From NCBI RefSeq assembly GCF_009391885.1, contig NZ_VZII01000032.1, forward strand, positions 1 through 64,000: DNA of 64,000 nucleotides. The letters are read 5' to 3'. The notes beneath the pieces were generated by a model that was not told where the DNA came from, searched no databases, and saw nothing but the letters and a program-made list of their open reading frames with translations. A program made the position numbers and the translations under genes. Positions 31,492 to 38,648 of this stretch are shown piece by piece. This stretch comes from Pseudomonas sp. MN1F (GTDB lineage: Bacteria > Pseudomonadota > Gammaproteobacteria > Pseudomonadales > Pseudomonadaceae). Each line of letters begins with the position of its first letter. Positions within the stretch are counted from its first letter, which is position 1.

Positions 31492-32124
31492 ATGAAGACT
31501 TTTGGCAATATCACCGCGAACGGAAAGGTCTATCTTTATCCAGCTGAGGCGCCAGCAGATCGGCTCTGGATAGACCAGAACGGCCACACCAACTACTGGT
31601 GTTCAGTCCAGGACGACACAACGGGTAGCTCCAACTATCCGCGCACAGAGGGCCGGCAAACGCTGCCTGACTCCTCAGCATCGTTCAACTGGGTGCCAGG
31701 GAGCGCAAGGCACTCCATGGCAGGCCGGGTACGCGTTGAAGCCGCGCCATCGAGCGGTAAGGTCATCATCGGACAGGTTCATGCAGTCAACTCGCCTAAC
31801 CCATTCCTCATGGTGACCTGGTGGAGCGGAGCGGTGCGAATCGAGTCACGCAATGTGCCGCTCGGGAGCGCACGAACGCTGATTGATAAAGCGGTCCCAC
31901 TGGGCCAGCCCTTCGACTACAGCGTGCAGGTGGATGAGCTCGGGGAACTGAGTGTTGCTCTCGACGAACTGCTTAGCGTTTCAGCAGTGAGCAGCTCCTG
32001 GAAGAAACTACCGTTCTTCTTCAAGGCCGGTGCCTATGTGATCGACAACAAAGGCGCGGCAACCGAGGGAGGGCTGGTTGTGTATGAGACCTTCGACGTA
32101 TTTAACGGCGCGATGAAGGCCTGA
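31492..32124 (+). CDS. Second PL7-like lyase, inside the tRNA-Cys direct repeats
   Basis: A 210-residue protein distinct from its neighbour but with the same three PL7 blocks in their more classical form: RTEGR at 51-55, QVH at 95-97 (catalytic His 97) and FFFKAGAY at 175-182 (catalytic Tyr 182). It too lacks a signal peptide. ATG 31492 follows GGAGAAAACC, a good ribosome site; the upstream frame runs through the tRNA fragment and is not coding. Codon use is less biased than in the core genes. It is the only clear gene of a roughly 0.9-kb segment between the repeats at 31357 and 32317, so it looks like cargo of a very small integrated element. Confidence 0.78.
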   Translation: MKTFGNITANGKVYLYPAEAPADRLWIDQNGHTNYWCSVQDDTTGSSNYPRTEGRQTLPDSSASFNWVPGSARHSMAGRVRVEAAPSSGKVIIGQVHAVNSPNPFLMVTWWSGAVRIESRNVPLGSARTLIDKAVPLGQPFDYSVQVDELGELSVALDELLSVSAVSSSWKKLPFFFKAGAYVIDNKGAATEGGLVVYETFDVFNGAMKA

Positions 32125-32316
32125 AGTTGAATTTACCCAGGCCGCGCAAAGCCGCCTGCCCCTCCGGCGCTGCCCGCCAGCTCTGGTTTATAGCCGACTA
32201 TAGAGCCTTTACAGATCGCTTATCGCATGAGCTGGCCGATGTTGCGCAATCGATGGGCAGATGCCCGAGAGGAAGCCAGGGTGAAGGCGAACTCTTGGCT
32301 TTTCTGACGCGCAAAT

Positions 32317-32395
32317 AAAAACCCCGCAGACGTTAATCTGCGGGGCTTTCGAATGGTGGAGGCCGAGGTCGGAATCGAACCGGCGTAGACGGATT
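32317..32395 (+). repeat. Right direct repeat, part of the intact tRNA-Cys
   Basis: The second copy of the 80-base repeat. Here the tRNA part continues into a complete tRNA-Cys. The hairpin CCCCGCAGA-N6-TCTGCGGGG (32321-32345) is the tRNA's own terminator on the minus strand. The two copies differ at only a handful of positions, including a T/C change in the T arm, so the duplication is not brand new. Confidence 0.88.
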
Positions 32396-32430
32396 TGCAA
32401 TCCGGAGCATAACCACTTTGCTACTCGGCC
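32357..32430 (-). tRNA. tRNA-Cys (anticodon GCA)
   Basis: A 74-base tRNA on the minus strand, starting GGCCGAGTAGCAAAGTGG and ending in an encoded TCCA. The acceptor stem is GGCCGAG / CTCGGCC, the anticodon loop TTGCAAA gives GCA (cysteine), and the T arm is GCCGGTTCGATTCCGGC-like. Its 3' half is duplicated at 31398-31436. Confidence 0.97.
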
Positions 32431-32584
32431 TCAAAGTTCGGATCTAGCAGCTTGCGCTTCACTATCTCCTTGAAACACTGCACCTTTTTCAAAGTTTGCT
32501 GCGTTTCGATGGGCGCCATTATGTCCGCATTCCTTTCACCTTGCAACCCCCTGAACGAAAAAAAATTTCAACGGGTTCAAGGTG

Positions 32585-33604
32585 TTAGCGCAAGCGCCCG
32601 AGTTTACTCCACAAACCTACCACGGTGTTCTCAACAGTGCCGCTGGCCGCCATGCCGATACGCTCCTGCAAACTCTTGCGCTCGGCATAGTGCAGGTGGA
32701 ACAGGTTGGCCGTGCGGGCGCGGTCGCTGAGGTACTCGTCACTGGTCTGCAGTGCATCGACCAGCTTGCGGTTCAATGCGGCAACCCCGAGCCAGACTTC
32801 ACCGGTGGCCACCTCGTCGATGTGCAGCTGTGGGCGGTAGCGGGCGACGAAGTCCTTGAACAGCTGGTGGGTGATGTCCAGGTCTTCCTGGAACTTTTCC
32901 CGGCCCTTCTCGGTGTTCTCGCCAAAGACGGTCAGGGTACGCTTGTACTCGCCGGCGGTCAGCACTTCGAAATCGATGTCGTGCTTCTTCAGCAGGCGGT
33001 TGACGTTGGGCAGCTGTGCCACCACGCCGATCGAACCCAGCACGGCGAATGGTGCGCTGACAATCTTCTCGCCGATGCAGGCCATCATGTAGCCGCCGCT
33101 GGCCGCGACCTTGTCGATGCACACCGTGAGCGGGATGCCGGCCTGGCGGATGCGCGCCAGTTGCGAGGCGGCCAGGCCATAGCTGTGCACCAGGCCGCCG
33201 CCGCTTTCCAGACGCAGCACCACTTCATCGCGTGGGGTGGCGAGGGTCAGCAGTGCGGTGATCTCGTTACGCAGGCTTTCGGTGGCGGAGGCCTTGATGT
33301 CACCGTCGAAGTCGAGCACAAACACTCGGTCCTTTTCTTCGGCCTTGCCCTTCTTCTGCTGTTTTTCCGCCTTGGCCTGCTGCTTGCGCAGGGCCTTGAG
33401 CTGGGCTTTGTCGAGCAAGCCGCTTTCCAGGCGCTCGCGCAACTCTTTATAGAATTCGTTGAGGCGGGTGACCTGCAACTGCCCACCGGCCTTGCGCCGC
33501 CCCTTGCCGCGCAAACCGGCAATGGCGGACAACACCACCAGGATGGCAATCACCAGGGTGGCGGTTTTGGCGAGAAAGCTTGCGTATTCGGCAAGAAACT
33601 CCAC
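32585..33604 (-). CDS. sohB: SohB-family inner-membrane serine protease
   Basis: A 339-residue member of the S49 (SppA/SohB) protease family. It is anchored by one N-terminal helix (TLVIAILVVLSAIAG) with the catalytic domain in the periplasm. The Ser-Lys dyad is visible: nucleophile Ser in DKVAASGGYMMACIGEKI and Lys in LTAGEYKRTLTVFG. A charged Lys/Gln/Glu-rich linker (residues 70-92) precedes the domain. The LESGGGLVHSYGLA loop is typical of SohB. Family members degrade signal peptides and small membrane proteins. ATG 33604 gives a normal N terminus with AAGGAG ahead. It lies alone, after tRNA-Cys. Confidence 0.92.
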   Translation of the reverse strand: MEFLAEYASFLAKTATLVIAILVVLSAIAGLRGKGRRKAGGQLQVTRLNEFYKELRERLESGLLDKAQLKALRKQQAKAEKQQKKGKAEEKDRVFVLDFDGDIKASATESLRNEITALLTLATPRDEVVLRLESGGGLVHSYGLAASQLARIRQAGIPLTVCIDKVAASGGYMMACIGEKIVSAPFAVLGSIGVVAQLPNVNRLLKKHDIDFEVLTAGEYKRTLTVFGENTEKGREKFQEDLDITHQLFKDFVARYRPQLHIDEVATGEVWLGVAALNRKLVDALQTSDEYLSDRARTANLFHLHYAERKSLQERIGMAASGTVENTVVGLWSKLGRLR

Positions 33605-33799
33605 GTTGACTCCTTATGAACCTGCGCCAGATCGGCGCGAAACTGATGCAAGCATACCGTTGCTCCCGTGCCCTCGCCAGCCGAGGTAAACGCTGGCAAC
33701 ACAGTTCAAACAACCTTTTCAAACGCTTGTATGTTTTTTCGTTGACAGCCTGTCTGGCGCATCCTAACCTCGCAGCAACCCTCAACGCCGGATACCTCA

Positions 33800-34510
33800 G
33801 TGGGCAATCTCTACCTGATCCGACATGGCCAGGCTTCCTTCGGTGCAGACGACTACGACGTCCTCTCGCCCGTTGGTGTGCGCCAGAGCCAGGCCCTGGG
33901 CGAACACCTCGCCCAGCTCGGCCTGCGCCTGGACCGCTGCGTGGCCGGTGATCTGCGCCGACAGCAGGACACTGCCCGGCACGCCCTGCAGGCGCTGAAC
34001 GCCGGGGGGTGTGCGGTACCGGCGATTGAGACCGACCCGGCGTTCAATGAGTTCGATGCCGATGGTGTAATCCGCGCCCTGCTGCCCGGCCTGCTGGCTG
34101 AAGAGCCGCATGCCCGGGACATCCTGCGCAACGGCGCGCAGAACCGCAGCGAGTTCCAGCGCCTGTTCGCCCTGATGGTGCAGCGCTGGCACGCCGGCGA
34201 CCATGCCGATGACGGCCTGGAAACCTGGCAGGCTTTCACCGCACGGGTCGACGCCGGCCTGCAACGTGTGCTGGGCACTGCTGGCAGTGGCGACAATGTC
34301 GCCGTGTTCACCTCCGGTGGCACCATCGCCGCCCTGCTCCACCTGGTTACCCGAATCACCCCCAGTCAGGCCTTTGCGCTGAACTGGCAGATCATCAACA
34401 CGTCGCTCAGCCAGCTGAAGTTCCGCGGCCGCGACGTGGCACTGGCTTCCTTCAACAGCCAAGCCCATGTGCAGCTGTTGAGGGCGCCGGAGCTCATCAC
34501 CTACCGATGA
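33800..34510 (+). CDS. Histidine phosphatase family protein
   Basis: A 236-residue protein of the phosphoglycerate-mutase-like phosphatase superfamily. The phospho-acceptor motif LIRHGQAS is at residues 6-13, with the usual arginine later in GDLRRQQDTARHAL. At the second catalytic position, where V-x-H-G-G is usual, it has VFTSGGTIAALL, so the second His is Ser-like; close relatives with TSGG exist. The GTG at 33800 is the start, with no better ATG. It is the first of several plus-strand genes (SCP2, phosphotransferase, SDR). Substrate unknown. Confidence 0.85.
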   Translation: MGNLYLIRHGQASFGADDYDVLSPVGVRQSQALGEHLAQLGLRLDRCVAGDLRRQQDTARHALQALNAGGCAVPAIETDPAFNEFDADGVIRALLPGLLAEEPHARDILRNGAQNRSEFQRLFALMVQRWHAGDHADDGLETWQAFTARVDAGLQRVLGTAGSGDNVAVFTSGGTIAALLHLVTRITPSQAFALNWQIINTSLSQLKFRGRDVALASFNSQAHVQLLRAPELITYR

Positions 34511-34564
34511 GCCCGGCCCGTTGTGTCCTTGCGGACGCGAATATCACTTAACAAGGAAAACACC

Positions 34565-34882
34565 ATGAGCGATGTAGCTAAAGCCGTCGAAGCGATGAAA
34601 GCAAAATTCAACCCAGCGGCTGCTGAAGGCCTGGACCTGGTGTTCGGCTTCAACATCACTGACGAAGACAAGCACTATGCGCTGCTGGTCAAGGACGGCA
34701 CCTGCGAAATTCAGGAAGGCGAGAACCCGGATGCCAACTGCACCCTGGTGCTGGACAGCGAAACCCTGAAGGGCATCGTCTCGGGTGAAACCGACGGCAT
34801 GCAGGCCTTCATGGGCGGCAAGCTGCGCGTCGAAGGCGACATGATGCTGTCGATGAAGCTCAGCGAGCTGTTCCCTTCCTGA
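34565..34882 (+). CDS. SCP2 sterol-carrier-domain protein
   Basis: A 105-residue SCP2-fold protein, a small lipid-binding domain: GLDLVFGFNITDEDKHYALLVKDGTCEIQEG, then DANCTLVLDSETLKGIVSGETDGMQAFMGGKLRVEGDMMLSMKLSELF. It fills the length with nothing else, so it is a free carrier of fatty-acyl or similar hydrophobic groups in the cytoplasm. AAGGAAAACACC precedes ATG 34565. A terminator closes the unit after its stop. Its place next to the phosphotransferase and SDR genes suggests lipid or acyl-CoA metabolism. Confidence 0.92.
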   Translation: MSDVAKAVEAMKAKFNPAAAEGLDLVFGFNITDEDKHYALLVKDGTCEIQEGENPDANCTLVLDSETLKGIVSGETDGMQAFMGGKLRVEGDMMLSMKLSELFPS

Positions 34883-34908
34883 GTGAAGGGCACAACGCAC
34901 GATGAGAA

Positions 34909-34939
34909 ACCGAAGCCTGACCGGCTTCGGTTTTTTTTT
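34909..34939 (+). terminator. Terminator after the SCP2 gene
   Basis: ACCGAAGCC-TGACC-GGCTTCGGT followed by eight T. A textbook intrinsic terminator ending the phosphatase/SCP2 unit. Confidence 0.93.
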
Positions 34940-35066
34940 GCCCGGCATTCGGTGCGGTGATCGACCAGCAACACCCGCACCTATATGGCGCCTGGCACGC
35001 TTGTTCCACAGCCGCCAGGCCATTAGATTAGCCAATAATCCTTGCGCCAGATAATAAGGAAAACGC

Positions 35067-36134
35067 ATGACGCTCACCGACCAGTCCACCCAGGTACGCC
35101 CCGGCGAAGAACTCGATGCGGCCGTCATCGATCCTTATCTGAAAGGCCACATCGCCGGCCTCGAAGGCTCGCCGACCATCAGCCAGTTCCCGGGTGGCGC
35201 GTCCAACCTCACCTACCTGGTCAGCTACCCGGGCCGTGAGTTTGTCTTGCGCCGCCCACCGTTCGGCCAGAAGGCCAAGTCGGCCCATGACATGGGCCGC
35301 GAGTTCCGCATCCTCAACCAGCTCAACAGCGGTTTCCCGTATTGCCCCAAGGCCTATGCCCACTGCACCGACGCGTCGCTGATCGGTGGTGAGTTCTACG
35401 TGATGGAGCGGGTCAAGGGCGTGATTCTGCGCTCGGACATTCCCACCGAGCTGGGCCTGGACGCCAACCGCACCGAGGCCCTGTGCAAAAGCTTCATCGA
35501 CCGCCTGGTCGAGCTGCACCAGGTGGATTACCACGCCTGTGGCCTGGCCGACCTGGGCAAGCCGGAAGGGTATGTGCAGCGCCAGATCGAGGGCTGGACC
35601 AGCCGCTACGAAAAAGCCCTGACCCCCGATGCGCCACGCTGGGAGCAGGTGATCGCCTGGCTGCACGAGAAGATGCCCGCCGACCACCCGCGCCCTGGCA
35701 TCGTGCACAACGACTACCGCTTCGACAACGTGATCCTCGACGCCGACAACCCCATGCGCATCATCGGTGTGCTGGACTGGGAGATGGCTACGATTGGTGA
35801 TCCGTTGATGGACCTGGGCAACAGCCTCGCCTACTGGATCGAGGCCAGCGACCCGGCGCCGGTGCAACTGATGCGCCGCCAGCCGAGCAATGCCCCGGGC
35901 ATGCTCACCCGCCGCCAGTTCGTCGACTACTACGCCGAGCGCGCCGGCATCCGCCTGGACAACTTCGATTACTACTATTGCTACGGCCTGTTCCGCCTGG
36001 CCGGCATCGTCCAGCAGATCTACTACCGCTACTACCACGGCCAGACCCAGGACAAACGCTTCGCCCAGTTCATTCACATGAACCGGCTGCTGGAGCAAAT
36101 GAGCCTGCAGGTCATCGGCAAGTCCACGCTCTGA
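35067..36134 (+). CDS. Phosphotransferase (APH/ACAD10-type kinase)
   Basis: A 355-residue aminoglycoside-phosphotransferase-fold kinase. Motifs: the nucleotide loop FPGGASNLTYLVSYPGREFVLRRPP near residues 36-60, the catalytic loop GIVHNDYRFDNVIL (catalytic Asp) and the metal-binding GVLDWEMATIGDPLMDLG. Sequence and length resemble the kinase half of ACAD10/ACAD11, which phosphorylates 4-hydroxy fatty acids on their way to beta-oxidation, and free-standing bacterial versions next to dehydrogenases. An SDR gene follows 23 bases after its stop in the same direction. The role in hydroxy-acid catabolism is inferred from these relatives. Confidence 0.85.
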   Translation: MTLTDQSTQVRPGEELDAAVIDPYLKGHIAGLEGSPTISQFPGGASNLTYLVSYPGREFVLRRPPFGQKAKSAHDMGREFRILNQLNSGFPYCPKAYAHCTDASLIGGEFYVMERVKGVILRSDIPTELGLDANRTEALCKSFIDRLVELHQVDYHACGLADLGKPEGYVQRQIEGWTSRYEKALTPDAPRWEQVIAWLHEKMPADHPRPGIVHNDYRFDNVILDADNPMRIIGVLDWEMATIGDPLMDLGNSLAYWIEASDPAPVQLMRRQPSNAPGMLTRRQFVDYYAERAGIRLDNFDYYYCYGLFRLAGIVQQIYYRYYHGQTQDKRFAQFIHMNRLLEQMSLQVIGKSTL

Positions 36135-36157
36135 CGCCAGACAACAAGGAAAACAGC

Positions 36158-36925
36158 ATGTCCAAGACCCAACTGTTCGACCTCGACGGCAAGATCGCTT
36201 TCGTCTCCGGCGCCAGCCGTGGCATCGGTGAAGCCATTGCCCATCTGCTGGCCCAGCAGGGTGCCCACGTGATCGTCTCCAGCCGCAAGCTGGAGGGTTG
36301 CCAGCAGGTGGCCGAGGCCATCATCGCAGCAGGCGGCAAGGCCACGCCGGTCGCCTGCCATATTGGCGAACTGGAGCAGATCCAGCAGGTATTCGCCGGC
36401 ATCCGCGAACAGTTCGGGCGCCTGGATATCCTGGTCAACAACGCGGCCACCAACCCGCAGTTCTGCAACGTGCTCGACACCGACCCGAATGCCTTCCAGA
36501 AGACTGTCGACGTGAATATCCGCGGCTACTTCTTCATGTCGGTGGAAGCCGGCAAGCTGATGCGTGAAAACGGTGGCGGCAGCATTATCAACGTGGCCTC
36601 GATCAACGGCGTGTCGCCGGGCCTGTTCCAGGGCATCTATTCGGTGACCAAGGCCGCGGTGATCAACATGACCAAGGTGTTCGCCAAGGAATGCGCGCAG
36701 TTCGGTATTCGCTGCAATGCCTTGCTGCCGGGCCTGACCGACACCAAGTTCGCCTCGGCCCTGGTGAAGAACGACGCCATCCTCAATGCCGCCCTGCAGC
36801 AGATCCCGCTCAAGCGCGTGGCTGACCCGAAGGAAATGGCGGGCGCCGTGCTGTACCTGGCCAGCGATGCTTCCAGCTATACCACCGGCACCGCGCTGAA
36901 TGTCGATGGTGGCTTCCTTTCCTGA
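36158..36925 (+). CDS. Short-chain dehydrogenase/reductase
   Basis: A 255-residue classical SDR. The cofactor motif is VSGASRGIGEAIA (residues 15-27), NNAATNP follows, and the catalytic set is Ser in INVASINGVSPG and Tyr-Lys in YSVTKAAV. The family ending YTTGTALNVDGGFLS is present. The Arg after the glycine motif suggests NADP(H) is possible, but the cofactor is uncertain. It starts 23 bases after the phosphotransferase gene, with AAGGAAAAC ahead of ATG 36158. The two probably act on the same hydroxylated substrate. A REP hairpin follows. Confidence 0.92.
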   Translation: MSKTQLFDLDGKIAFVSGASRGIGEAIAHLLAQQGAHVIVSSRKLEGCQQVAEAIIAAGGKATPVACHIGELEQIQQVFAGIREQFGRLDILVNNAATNPQFCNVLDTDPNAFQKTVDVNIRGYFFMSVEAGKLMRENGGGSIINVASINGVSPGLFQGIYSVTKAAVINMTKVFAKECAQFGIRCNALLPGLTDTKFASALVKNDAILNAALQQIPLKRVADPKEMAGAVLYLASDASSYTTGTALNVDGGFLS

Positions 36926-36933
36926 TCATGGCT

Positions 36934-36971
36934 GGCCGGCCTCTTCGCGGGTTTACCCGCGAAGAGGCCGG
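36934..36971. repeat. Perfect REP palindrome
   Basis: GGCCGGCCTCTTCGCGGG-TTTA-CCCGCGAAGAGGCCGG is a perfect inverted repeat and the clearest REP unit in the window. It lies between convergent genes (SDR and the small lipoprotein). Confidence 0.88.
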
Positions 36972-36984
36972 TACTGCAAACCTA

Positions 36985-37335
36985 TTACAAACAGGTGGCC
37001 GCCGCCGCCCGGCGCTGCAAGGCCACGCCGTCATTCTTCTGCGCGTAGTAATCCACCCGCGTCCCACCCGCCTGCGGATACACATCCACGAACGACTCCG
37101 CCTCGCGGGTATAAACAGTCAACCCGCCCTGCTTGCGCGGCTCCAGGTAGCCACTGGCGTCGTCGCCGAACACATCCTCTTTCTGCCAGCTGAACTGGAT
37201 GCACTGGGCCACCAGCTCCGGCGCCTTGCGCGAGTCGAGCTGGGCTGTCGGCTTGCCACCCCGCGCCGCATCCATGGTCGCGCTCGCGCAACCGACCAAC
37301 ACCAGCGCCGCAGCCATCGGCAGAATTGCTCGCAT
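36985..37335 (-). CDS. Hypothetical lipoprotein
   Basis: A 116-residue predicted lipoprotein with signal LPMAAALVLVGC. The mature part has WQKEDVFGDDASGYLEPRKQGGLTVYTREAESFVDVYPQAGGTRVDYYAQKND, a beta-rich stretch, and Cys residues at AQCIQF and near the C terminus (AAATCL). GAGGATGGAAC precedes ATG 37335. Small envelope proteins like this are common in Pseudomonas; I assign no function. It is divergent from the RcnB-like gene with about 100 bases between. Confidence 0.75.
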   Translation of the reverse strand: MRAILPMAAALVLVGCASATMDAARGGKPTAQLDSRKAPELVAQCIQFSWQKEDVFGDDASGYLEPRKQGGLTVYTREAESFVDVYPQAGGTRVDYYAQKNDGVALQRRAAAATCL

Positions 37336-37439
37336 GTTCCATCCTCGGGGCAAAAAAGAAAGCGACTCTAGCACCGCAAATGAATTGTCCCAAGCTGGCT
37401 GCTGTCGCATCTAGTGCATACCACCTCAAGGAGATTGCC

Positions 37440-37733
37440 ATGAAAGCCAACCACCTTCTGCCAGCACTGCTGCTCGCCAGCCTGCCGATGATGACCCTGG
37501 CTGCCCCTTCGGCCGAAGAAAGCGTCAAGGCACCGGAAACCCACAACCGCGAACTCAAGGTCGGCGACAAGGCGCCCGACCAGTACAAACGCGACGACGC
37601 GGCCCTGAGTGACTGGAAAGCCAAGGGCCTGCCCGCACCGGAAAAAGAAAGCCACTGGGTGCGCATGGGGGATCACTATGTGCTGGTTCAGACCACTAAT
37701 GGCGTAGTGCTTGCCATCCACCCTGCGTCCTGA
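37440..37733 (+). CDS. RcnB-family periplasmic protein
   Basis: A 97-residue exported protein. The signal peptide LLPALLLASLPMMTLAAP is followed by a charged segment and the RcnB-like core KVGDKAPDQYKRDDAALSDWKAKGLPAPEKESHWVRMGDHYVLVQTTNGVVLAI. RcnB in E. coli helps keep nickel and cobalt balanced in the periplasm. No rcnA or nickel gene is near, so the metal link is only by family. AAGGAG is seven bases ahead of ATG 37440. Confidence 0.85.
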   Translation: MKANHLLPALLLASLPMMTLAAPSAEESVKAPETHNRELKVGDKAPDQYKRDDAALSDWKAKGLPAPEKESHWVRMGDHYVLVQTTNGVVLAIHPAS

Positions 37734-37846
37734 GCGCCATTCATCGCTCACGCAGCAAAATCTTGCGGGTCAAGGAAACCAAATGGATCGATCCCAGTCT
37801 CAATAAGTGTCCCGTAAACCTATGCGGATCAAGGACCTAAATCGAG

Positions 37847-38029
37847 ATGACCCGCCTTGCAAGCTTTTCGCTGATCGCCGCCTTCCTGCTGTTGTCGGGC
37901 TGCTATCACCACCACTACCGTGATGACGATGGCTGGCGCGATGATGACCGCGGCCACCGTCACCACCACCGCCATGATCGCGACGATGACGACGACCGCC
38001 AATGGCGCGGTGACCGTTACGATCGCTGA
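37847..38029 (+). CDS. His/Asp-rich small lipoprotein
   Basis: A 60-residue protein: a signal with lipobox LSGC, then a tail of almost only His, Asp and Arg (YHHHYRDDDGWRDDDRGHRH and on). This composition suggests metal binding or a polyampholyte surface linker. It stands between an RcnB-like gene and a glycine-zipper gene, all in the same direction and all envelope proteins. The low complexity makes database matches uninformative. The start at 37847 is supported by the signal peptide; the ribosome site is weak. Confidence 0.65.
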   Translation: MTRLASFSLIAAFLLLSGCYHHHYRDDDGWRDDDRGHRHHHRHDRDDDDDRQWRGDRYDR

Positions 38030-38103
38030 AGCGTCTCCCCTACCCTGACCCGCCGCCCAACCGTGCGGCACCTTAACCTGATGATTCCTTTGAGGTTCCA
38101 ATC

Positions 38104-38496
38104 ATGCGTCTGACTCTACCTTCCCTTGCTCTTGGCCTGCTGCTGTGCCAGGGCGCTTTCGCCGGTGACGGTACTGCCGCCATTGGCGGTGGCCTGGGTG
38201 GTGTTCTGGGCAACGTTGTCGGCCAGCAAATGGGTGGCCGCACTGGCGCAGCCATCGGCGCCGGCGTCGGCGGTGCAGCCGGTAGTGCAGTAGCGGCGAA
38301 GAAAGGCAACCGTACCGAAGCCGCCATCGGCGGTGGCCTGGGCTCGGCCGGTGGCTCGCTGCTGGGCGGCGCGGTTGGCGGCAAGACCGGCTCCACCATC
38401 GGTGCCGGCCTGGGCGGCGCGGCCGGTGGTGCCCTGGGCAACCACATGGGCGACAACGGTGGCAGCAACAAGCACCACCATCACCGTCGCCACTGA
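38104..38496 (+). CDS. Glycine-zipper outer-membrane-type protein
   Basis: A 130-residue exported protein. The signal peptide LALGLLLCQGAFA is followed by about 95 residues of glycine-zipper repeats (AIGGGLGGVLGNVVGQQMGG, AAIGAGVGGAAGSAVAAKKGN and so on), and a His-rich end (KHHHHRRH). Three or four near-repeats of about 25 residues alternate hydrophobic zipper and charged turn. Family members such as 17-kDa antigens and YmgG/Rcs lipoproteins sit in the envelope. ATG 38104; terminator 12 bases after the stop. Confidence 0.82.
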   Translation: MRLTLPSLALGLLLCQGAFAGDGTAAIGGGLGGVLGNVVGQQMGGRTGAAIGAGVGGAAGSAVAAKKGNRTEAAIGGGLGSAGGSLLGGAVGGKTGSTIGAGLGGAAGGALGNHMGDNGGSNKHHHHRRH

Positions 38497-38508
38497 GTGA
38501 CGACAAGG

Positions 38509-38534
38509 AAAGGGCCGCTTCGTGCGGCCCTTTT
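38509..38534 (+). terminator. Terminator after the glycine-zipper gene
   Basis: AAGGGCCGC-TTCGT-GCGGCCCTT followed by TTC and ATTTC. A 9-bp stem with a UUCG-type loop; the U-run is short. Confidence 0.85.
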
Positions 38535-38648
38535 CATTTCCCCACGGGTGCAAACCCTGCAGCACATCAACACCACCTTCACCGCAAGCTGCCACACTGG
38601 CTGCTACTGTCTTTCGTGCCCCCTTGAGTGAAGGAACACCCCCGCCCC

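Noticed and set aside
32127..32318. A 63-codon frame after the second PL7-like gene
   Set aside because: TTG start, no ribosome site, no recognisable product; probably spacer of the inserted segment.
1562..36971. The short hairpin repeats as a CRISPR array or transposon ends
   Set aside because: They are scattered single or paired REP palindromes between genes, not regularly spaced, and no cas or transposase gene is present.
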